A stretch of 11,545 bases of DNA from Flavicella sp963932955 (GTDB lineage: Bacteria; Bacteroidota; Bacteroidia; Flavobacteriales; Flavobacteriaceae). The notes under the pieces were generated by a model that was not told where the DNA came from, did no database searches, and saw nothing but the letters and a program-made list of their open reading frames with translations. Below, piece by piece: positions 7,080-11,545 of the stretch; positions within the stretch are counted from its first letter, which is position 1, and each line of letters starts with the position of its first letter. The stretch lies in the NCBI GenBank assembly GCA_963932955.1, contig CAWVRK010000029.1, positions 1-11,545 on the forward strand. The letters run 5' to 3'. The position numbers and the translations under genes were made by a program.

Positions 7080-7240
7080 AGGTTTATTTTTAAATTAACC
7101 TCCTATCTCTGATAATTTTAACGCTTGTTTTTCTTTAGAAATCTCATTCTAAAAAAAAGCCAAACACATTTCAAAGCACAAGCCTAAAACCAAGCCCCCC
7201 CACAAAACCATTTAATGAAGGGAATTGCCTCTCAAAAAAA

Positions 7241-7256
7241 CTAATTTATAAATTAG
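7241..7256. promoter_or_regulatory. 16-bp perfect palindrome upstream of the helicase promoter
   Basis: CTAATTTATAAATTAG reads the same on both strands. It ends 20 bases before the -7 box at 7277-7284, so it covers the -33 region and is centred about 40 bases before the predicted transcription start. That position suits a dimeric regulator. An operator role is inference; chance symmetry in AT-rich DNA is the alternative. Confidence 0.4.
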
Positions 7257-7276
7257 ATTTATGCAAGTATTAAAGC

Positions 7277-7284
7277 TACCTTTG
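7277..7284 (+). promoter_or_regulatory. Predicted promoter (-7 box TACCTTTG) of the DEAD-box helicase gene
   Basis: TACCTTTG, followed by CAG, is identical over 11 bases to the acyltransferase promoter (1717-1727). The predicted start near 7288 gives a leader of about 60 nt. Cold-inducible RNA helicases often have regulated leaders. Nothing here proves that, but the leader is longer than those of the neighbouring genes. Confidence 0.65.
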
Positions 7285-7347
7285 CAGACTTTTAACAATG
7301 ACTAGCAGGGTAGCGATATTATTTTGTAAGTCAATAACTTATAGAAC

Positions 7348-9180
7348 ATGTCGACATTTACAGAATTGGGATTGAATGATGAAATCCTAAAAGCCCTTCA
7401 GGATTTGGGCTACGAGAAACCTTCGGAAATCCAAGAAAAAGCAGTACCCCAAGTCATCAACTCCACAAACGATTTAAAAGCATTTGCGCAAACAGGAACT
7501 GGTAAAACAGCTGCTTTTAGTTTGCCAGTCTTACAATTGTTAGATGCCAAAAGTAAAAACACCCAAGCCATCATCCTCTCTCCTACGAGAGAATTGGCGG
7601 TGCAGATTGGAAACAACATCAAAGAATTTTCTAAATATATGAAAGGCGTCAATGTCCTTACCGTATATGGAGGTGCTAATATTGATGAACAGATCAGAGG
7701 CTTGAGAAAAGGCGTCCAAATTGTAGTGGGAACTCCCGGTAGAACGGTGGATTTGATCAAAAGAAAGCAATTGCATTTGGACAACATCAAGTGGTTGATT
7801 TTGGACGAGGCGGACGAGATGCTCAACATGGGTTTCAAAGACGAATTGGACCAAATACTCGAAGTGACTCCTACCGAAAAACAAACCTTGCTGTTCTCGG
7901 CTACCTTCCCAAGAGAAGTAGAAGCCATTGCGAGAAACTACATGAACAGCCCTATAGAAATAACTGCGGGTCAAAAAAACACAGGATCTGACAACGTAAG
8001 CAACGAATACTACGTGGTCACCGAAAGAAACCGCTATCCAGCCTTGAAACGAATTTGTGATGCAAATCCGGACGTTTATGGAATTATATTTTGTAGAACC
8101 AAAAGAGAAACCGCACAAGTAGCAGAAAACTTGATGCAAGATGGCTACAACGCAGATGCCCTTCACGGAGATCTTTCACAGTCACAGCGTGATGCGGTGA
8201 TGCAAAAGTTTCGAAACAAAACCCTGCAAATATTAGTCGCTACTGATGTAGCTGCTCGGGGACTAGACGTGAACAGTTTGACTCATGTCATCAATTACAA
8301 ACTGCCAGACCAAACCGAAGCTTACACACACCGAAGTGGCCGAACAGGTAGAGCGGGAAACAAAGGGATCTCAATAGCGCTGATCACCAACAAAGAAGTG
8401 GGACGCCTCAGGCCGATTGAAAGAAAAATCAGCAAAAAATTCGAAAAGAAAGAAGTTCCTACTGGTGAAGAAATTTGCAAGAGTCAATTGTTTAGTTTGA
8501 TTGACAACGTAAAAAAAACAGAAGTAAACCACGAACAAATAGACAGCTACCTCGAAACTATCTACAGCAGCCTAGAGGGCCTAGAAAGAGAAGAATTGAT
8601 TCAGAAATTTGTCTCTGTTGAATTCAATAAGTTCTTGAAATACTACACAAATTCTCGTGACCTCAACGTCGCAGAAATAGAACGCGGAAGAGACGACAGA
8701 GGAAAGGAGAGAGACGATGAAAACATGAGCCGTTTCTTTATCAATTTGGGAAGAAAAGACGATTTGAACCCCGGGAAGTTGATTGGCCTAATCAATCAGC
8801 AAAACATCACAAACAACGTGGAAATTGGTCAAATCGAAATTTTAGACACTTTCTCCTTTTTTGAATTGGACAAGAACTTTACCGATGAAACCATTACTGC
8901 ATTTACAGACGCTACGTTTAACGGACGAAATGTAAACGTTGAAATTACAGAAAAAAGAAAACGCAGCGGCGGCGGCGGTGGCGGAAGACGCGAAGATCGA
9001 AGAGGTCGTGGAAGAAGGTTTGAAGGAGGAAGAAGAGAAGACCGAAGAAGTGATCGACGCGGAGGCAGCGGAAATTACGACAAAAATAAAAGTGGAAAAT
9101 CTTACGGCCCTGATCGAAGTGACAGAACAAGTTCTGACAAGCCCGATCGAAGTGCCGGCTTTGGAAGACGCAGAAGTTAA
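7348..9180 (+). CDS. deaD: DEAD-box ATP-dependent RNA helicase, CsdA/DeaD type
   Basis: This enzyme unwinds short RNA duplexes with ATP; relatives act in ribosome assembly and mRNA decay, especially in the cold. In the 610 residues all core motifs are intact: Q motif (FTEL at 4-7, Gln 29), motif I AQTGTGKT (47-54), Ia PTREL (79-83), TPGR (129-132), DEAD (153-156), SAT (184-186), IIFCRTK (246-252), ATDVAARGLD (298-307) and HRSGRTGRAG (328-337). After a helical linker comes a DbpA-like RNA-binding domain (about 461-534, FFINLGRKDDLNPGKLIGLI...VEIGQIEILDTFSFFEL). The tail (about 536-610) is disordered, with six consecutive Gly and many Arg-Asp/Arg-Arg/Gly pairs. The tail probably gives extra non-specific RNA contact. 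The helicase core and RBD make the CsdA/DeaD assignment likely; DbpA or RhlE are less likely given length and tail. A strong terminator follows, so it is monocistronic. Confidence 0.93.
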   Translation: MSTFTELGLNDEILKALQDLGYEKPSEIQEKAVPQVINSTNDLKAFAQTGTGKTAAFSLPVLQLLDAKSKNTQAIILSPTRELAVQIGNNIKEFSKYMKGVNVLTVYGGANIDEQIRGLRKGVQIVVGTPGRTVDLIKRKQLHLDNIKWLILDEADEMLNMGFKDELDQILEVTPTEKQTLLFSATFPREVEAIARNYMNSPIEITAGQKNTGSDNVSNEYYVVTERNRYPALKRICDANPDVYGIIFCRTKRETAQVAENLMQDGYNADALHGDLSQSQRDAVMQKFRNKTLQILVATDVAARGLDVNSLTHVINYKLPDQTEAYTHRSGRTGRAGNKGISIALITNKEVGRLRPIERKISKKFEKKEVPTGEEICKSQLFSLIDNVKKTEVNHEQIDSYLETIYSSLEGLEREELIQKFVSVEFNKFLKYYTNSRDLNVAEIERGRDDRGKERDDENMSRFFINLGRKDDLNPGKLIGLINQQNITNNVEIGQIEILDTFSFFELDKNFTDETITAFTDATFNGRNVNVEITEKRKRSGGGGGGRREDRRGRGRRFEGGRREDRRSDRRGGSGNYDKNKSGKSYGPDRSDRTSSDKPDRSAGFGRRRS

Positions 9181-9198
9181 CCACTCCCTAAACACTCA

Positions 9199-9239
9199 AA
9201 AAAATCCCTTTGTGCTTTCTTTACACAAAGGGATTTTTT
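9199..9239 (+). terminator. Rho-independent terminator of the helicase gene
   Basis: A perfect 16-bp stem (9199-9214 with 9224-9239; core TCCCTTTGTG/CACAAAGGGA) with a 9-base loop lies 18 bp after the stop and ends in T6. The A-run on the left arm would also give a T-tract on the other strand. Confidence 0.92.
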
Positions 9240-9294
9240 ACAAAAGGAAAAGGCGGTATGCCTTACAAACTTTTAAAAAATTCACATAAAAAAG

Positions 9295-9302
9295 TATCTT
9301 TG
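9295..9302 (+). promoter_or_regulatory. Predicted promoter (-7 box TATCTTTG) of rlmD
   Basis: TATCTTTG matches the -7 consensus and is followed by only four bases (CCAG) before the ATG at 9307. TTTT at 9271-9274 stands at about the -33 position. By the usual geometry of this box the transcript would start at or within a base or two of the A of the ATG, so the mRNA is predicted to be leaderless. The helicase terminator just upstream means this promoter is needed. Confidence 0.6.
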
Positions 9303-9306
9303 CCAG

Positions 9307-10719
9307 ATGAGTAGAAAGAAAAAAAATTATCTTTTTGAAAACATTGAGGTTGTAGATGCCGGTGCAAAAGGAAAGTCAATTGCCAAAGCTCCCGATGGGC
9401 GCGTCATCTTCTTGACCAATGCCATTCCAGGAGATGTTGTGGACATTCAAACGGGAAGAAAGAGAAAAGCTTATTTTGAAGGGACTGCTGTCAAGTTTCA
9501 CAAGTATTCCGACAAAAGAGCCACTCCCAAATGTGCCCATTTTGAACATTGTGGCGGTTGCAAATGGCAACATATGAAGTACGAAGACCAACTCTTCTAC
9601 AAAGAAAAAGAGGTGACCAACAACCTGAAGCGTATTGGACACTTAGAATTGCCAAAAATAACTCCTATCCTTGGATGTGAAAACACTTATTTTTACAGAA
9701 ATAAGATGGAGTTTTCCTTTTCAAGCAACCGTTGGTTGACCTACGAAGAAATCAATTCGACCGAAACGGTGGACAACAAGAATGCCTTGGGCTTTCACAT
9801 TTCGGGAATGTGGGACAAAATTCTTGATATTGAAAAATGCCACTTGCAAGAAGACCCCTCAAATGCCATCAGAAACAGCATCAAAGAATTTGCCTTGGCA
9901 AATGACATTGCCTTTTTCAACCCCCGAAGCCAAGAAGGCTTGTTGCGTACTTTGATGTTGCGCATTGTTGCCACAGGAGAGATCATGTTGGTCGTTCAGT
10001 TTTACAAAGAACACACAGAAAAACGGGAGCTTCTCTTAAACTTTATTCAAAAGACCTTCCCAGAGATCACTTCTTTGCAATACATAATCAACGGAAAAGC
10101 GAACGACACCATCTACGACCAAGACATCCATTTGCATGCAGGGCGCGATCATATATTTGAGGAAATGGAAGGGTTAAAATTTAAAATCAATGCCAAGTCC
10201 TTTTACCAAACCAATTCCAAACAGGCCTACGAATTGTACAAAATCACACGAGACTTTGCAGGATTGACTGGCGAAGAACTGGTCTATGATCTTTACACAG
10301 GAACGGGAACCATCGCTCAATTTATCGCCAAAAAAGCGAAAAAAGTCATCGGTGTGGAATCGGTCCCCGAAGCCATTGAAGATGCCAAAGGCAATGCAAT
10401 AAACAACAACATCGACAATGTGGCATTTTACGTGGGAGACATGAAAGAGGTATTTACAGCTGAATTCATCGACACACACGGAAGGCCTGATGTTGTAATC
10501 ACCGACCCACCAAGAGACGGCATGCACAAAAAAGTAGTCGAACAGCTTTTGCGAATTTCTCCAAAAAAAATCGTGTATGTCAGTTGCAACTCTGCCACAC
10601 AAGCACGTGATTTGTCCTTGATGAAAGAGCAATACGACATCGTCAATTCACAAGCAGTAGACATGTTTCCACAAACTCATCACGTAGAAAACGTGGTTTT
10701 GTTGGAATTGAAAAAATAA
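9307..10719 (+). CDS. rlmD: 23S rRNA (uracil-C5)-methyltransferase, RlmD/RumA type
   Basis: This enzyme makes 5-methyluridine in 23S rRNA (U1939 in E. coli) using S-adenosylmethionine. The 470 residues show an N-terminal TRAM RNA-binding domain (about 5-65). An Fe-S cluster site follows: Cys 76, Cys 82 and Cys 85 (KCAHFEHCGGCKWQH) with Cys 178 as fourth ligand. The central domain leads to the Rossmann methyltransferase part with QTN (301-303), the SAM loop YDLYTGTGTIAQ (327-338), the TDPPRDG motif (399-405), the nucleophile Cys 427 in VSCNSATQARDL, and the terminal HHVENVVLLE with Glu 461. The start is fixed by the family beginning (ENIEVVDAGAKGKSIAKAPDG) and the promoter immediately upstream. 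RlmC, RlmCD or TrmA specificity cannot be fully excluded by sequence alone, but the Fe-S site and TRAM domain exclude classic TrmA. It converges on the TPR gene. Confidence 0.9.
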   Translation: MSRKKKNYLFENIEVVDAGAKGKSIAKAPDGRVIFLTNAIPGDVVDIQTGRKRKAYFEGTAVKFHKYSDKRATPKCAHFEHCGGCKWQHMKYEDQLFYKEKEVTNNLKRIGHLELPKITPILGCENTYFYRNKMEFSFSSNRWLTYEEINSTETVDNKNALGFHISGMWDKILDIEKCHLQEDPSNAIRNSIKEFALANDIAFFNPRSQEGLLRTLMLRIVATGEIMLVVQFYKEHTEKRELLLNFIQKTFPEITSLQYIINGKANDTIYDQDIHLHAGRDHIFEEMEGLKFKINAKSFYQTNSKQAYELYKITRDFAGLTGEELVYDLYTGTGTIAQFIAKKAKKVIGVESVPEAIEDAKGNAINNNIDNVAFYVGDMKEVFTAEFIDTHGRPDVVITDPPRDGMHKKVVEQLLRISPKKIVYVSCNSATQARDLSLMKEQYDIVNSQAVDMFPQTHHVENVVLLELKK

Positions 10720-10734
10720 CAAAACAAGGCGCAT

Positions 10735-10770
10735 AAAAAAACCCGAACACTGTAGTGTTCGGGTTTTTTT
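10735..10770. terminator. Bidirectional rho-independent terminator between rlmD and the TPR gene
   Basis: A perfect 16-bp stem (10735-10750 with 10755-10770; core ACCCGAACAC/GTGTTCGGGT) with a TGTA loop is flanked by an A-run on the left and a T-run on the right. It therefore works as a terminator read from either side. It sits 15 bp after the rlmD stop and 30 bp beyond the stop of the minus-strand TPR gene. Confidence 0.93.
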
Positions 10771-10800
10771 TGTGACGGCTTGTCCTGTTCTTTCGAAGAA

Positions 10801-11545
10801 TTACAAGGCGTCCAATTTGGATTTGGTCTCTTTCTGTTTGTCATACATCTCCAACAACTCGTACAATCCGATCAATGTTTTCATAATTTCAGGACTCTTC
10901 TCATTGTATTTCAACGCATTTTCATAATAAGGCAACGCCTCTCGATAGACCTCTTTTTGTTGCAGGAGCAACTCATCGTATTTGTCAAAATCAGACAAAT
11001 TGTTGTTCATTTCTTCGATGATGGGTTTTGTTTTTTCCAAAATGGAAACTCCGATGTTGTTGTAAGCATCCGAATAATCGGGTTTGAGACGGATTGCATT
11101 TTGAAAGTGTGAAATGGCTTCTTCCGCATAGCCTTGATCCAAAGTGAGCACTCCGACATTGTAATGCAATTGTGGATCGTTGGGCTTCAATTCAATGGCT
11201 TTTTTCAACAGTTCCAAAAACTTTTTGTTGTCCCCCAACTTAAAGTAGATATTGGCTTCGCTGATGATCAGCGTGTAGTCATTTGGAAATATTTTTTTGG
11301 CATCATCAATGGCTTTCAAAGCCGCGTCTTCATCTCCTTTGGCGATGTAGCTCAAGGCGATATTTTTGGCAATGTTTCCCGTTCTTGATTCCGAAACCAG
11401 CACTTCTGGAGCAGCGGCCAGTTTGAGTCTTACTTGGTTCTCCATGTCCTTTTGGGAGTTGAAATACATGTCTTCCCCACTCAACGCATTTGTTGCTTTG
11501 TATTGGGTTGTGATTCCCGTATACCCAATAGACAAAAGTTTTTTG
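10801..11545 (-). CDS. Tetratricopeptide repeat protein, C-terminal part (5' end beyond the window)
   Basis: The frame is open to the right edge of the window (reading KKLLSIGYTGITTQYKATNA at the edge), so the start lies outside and the TTG at 11535 is not a real start. About 247 codons are visible. TPR helix pairs are clear in the middle: NIALSYIAKGDEDAALKAID, then NDYTLIISEANIYFKLGDNKKFLELLKKAIELKPND, PQLHYNVGVLTLDQGYAEEAISHFQNAIRLKPDY and SDAYNNIGVSI. After an inserted segment (about 35 residues, TKPIIEEMNNNLSDFDKYDE...) a last repeat follows (EALPYYENALKYNEKSPEIMKTLIGLYELLEM). TPRs form protein-binding scaffolds. Because the N-terminus is missing, neither a signal peptide nor the partner can be judged. 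Confidence 0.88.
   Translation of the reverse strand, partial: KKLLSIGYTGITTQYKATNALSGEDMYFNSQKDMENQVRLKLAAAPEVLVSESRTGNIAKNIALSYIAKGDEDAALKAIDDAKKIFPNDYTLIISEANIYFKLGDNKKFLELLKKAIELKPNDPQLHYNVGVLTLDQGYAEEAISHFQNAIRLKPDYSDAYNNIGVSILEKTKPIIEEMNNNLSDFDKYDELLLQQKEVYREALPYYENALKYNEKSPEIMKTLIGLYELLEMYDKQKETKSKLDAL

Larger units (their letters stand above)
6953..7347. other. Divergent intergenic region between rpsA and the DEAD-box helicase gene
   Basis: This 395-bp stretch has no gene. From left to right it holds the rpsA leader, the rpsA promoter (-7 box 7072-7079, minus), an AT-rich central part (about 7080-7240) with A-runs and a short C-run (7195-7201) in which I see no feature, a 16-bp palindrome (7241-7256), the helicase promoter (7277-7284, plus) and a helicase leader of about 60 nt. 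Confidence 0.7.

Noticed and set aside
8939..9289. Glu-rich 116-codon frame overlapping the helicase tail
   Set aside because: It is the shifted frame of the GGC/GAA-rich low-complexity tail and runs through the terminator; composition alone keeps it open.
1..11545. CRISPR array, mobile element, defence island or biosynthetic cluster
   Set aside because: No direct-repeat/spacer pattern, transposase, integrase or system-type gene set was seen; the genes are mostly housekeeping and envelope genes.

Overview
The window looks like a chromosomal segment of a marine-type Bacteroidota, most likely Flavobacteriia. Three things point there. First, at least six upstream regions carry the Bacteroidota -7 promoter box TAnnTTTG, often in the extended flavobacterial form TA(C/T)CTTTGC. 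Second, Shine-Dalgarno sequences are scarce and the coding AT content is moderate. Third, the gene families (BspA-like DUF285 surface protein, six-domain S1, CsdA/DeaD-type helicase with a basic RG-rich tail, GlmM, LpxL-type acyltransferase) have the flavobacterial look. This is inferred from sequence features alone; no database search was run.

Layout. 1-641 (+): the 3' part of a BspA-like/DUF285 surface-protein gene, cut by one in-frame TAA at 258-260, so probably a pseudogene. 642-886: short convergent spacer without a recognisable gene. 887-1528 (-): rhomboid intramembrane serine protease. 1529-1746: divergent promoter region. 1747-2631 (+): LpxL/HtrB-family lipid A acyltransferase. 2675-3493 (-): exported outer-membrane beta-barrel-like protein of unknown function, probably co-transcribed behind glmM (3546-4949, -). 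5104-5133: strong terminator at the end of rpsA. 5156-6952 (-): ribosomal protein S1 with a predicted leader of about 116 nt. 6953-7347: divergent control region with a 16-bp perfect palindrome. 7348-9180 (+): DEAD-box RNA helicase. 9199-9239: terminator. 9307-10719 (+): RlmD-type 23S rRNA m5U methyltransferase, whose promoter sits so close to the ATG that the mRNA is predicted to be leaderless. 10735-10770: bidirectional terminator. 10801-11545 (-): C-terminal part of a TPR protein that runs off the right edge.

Functionally there are two themes. One is translation and ribosome biogenesis: S1, an RNA helicase of the CsdA/DeaD type and a 23S rRNA methyltransferase, which are neighbours but sit in separate transcription units. 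The other is the cell envelope: GlmM for UDP-GlcNAc supply, a lipid A acyltransferase, a predicted outer-membrane barrel, a rhomboid protease and a broken surface protein.

I looked for an undescribed system and did not find convincing evidence of one: no CRISPR array, mobile element, tRNA/rRNA, defence cassette or biosynthetic cluster is visible. The most informative observations are the single-codon inactivation of the DUF285 gene, the predicted leaderless rlmD transcript, the palindrome in front of the helicase promoter, and the unnamed beta-barrel protein behind glmM.
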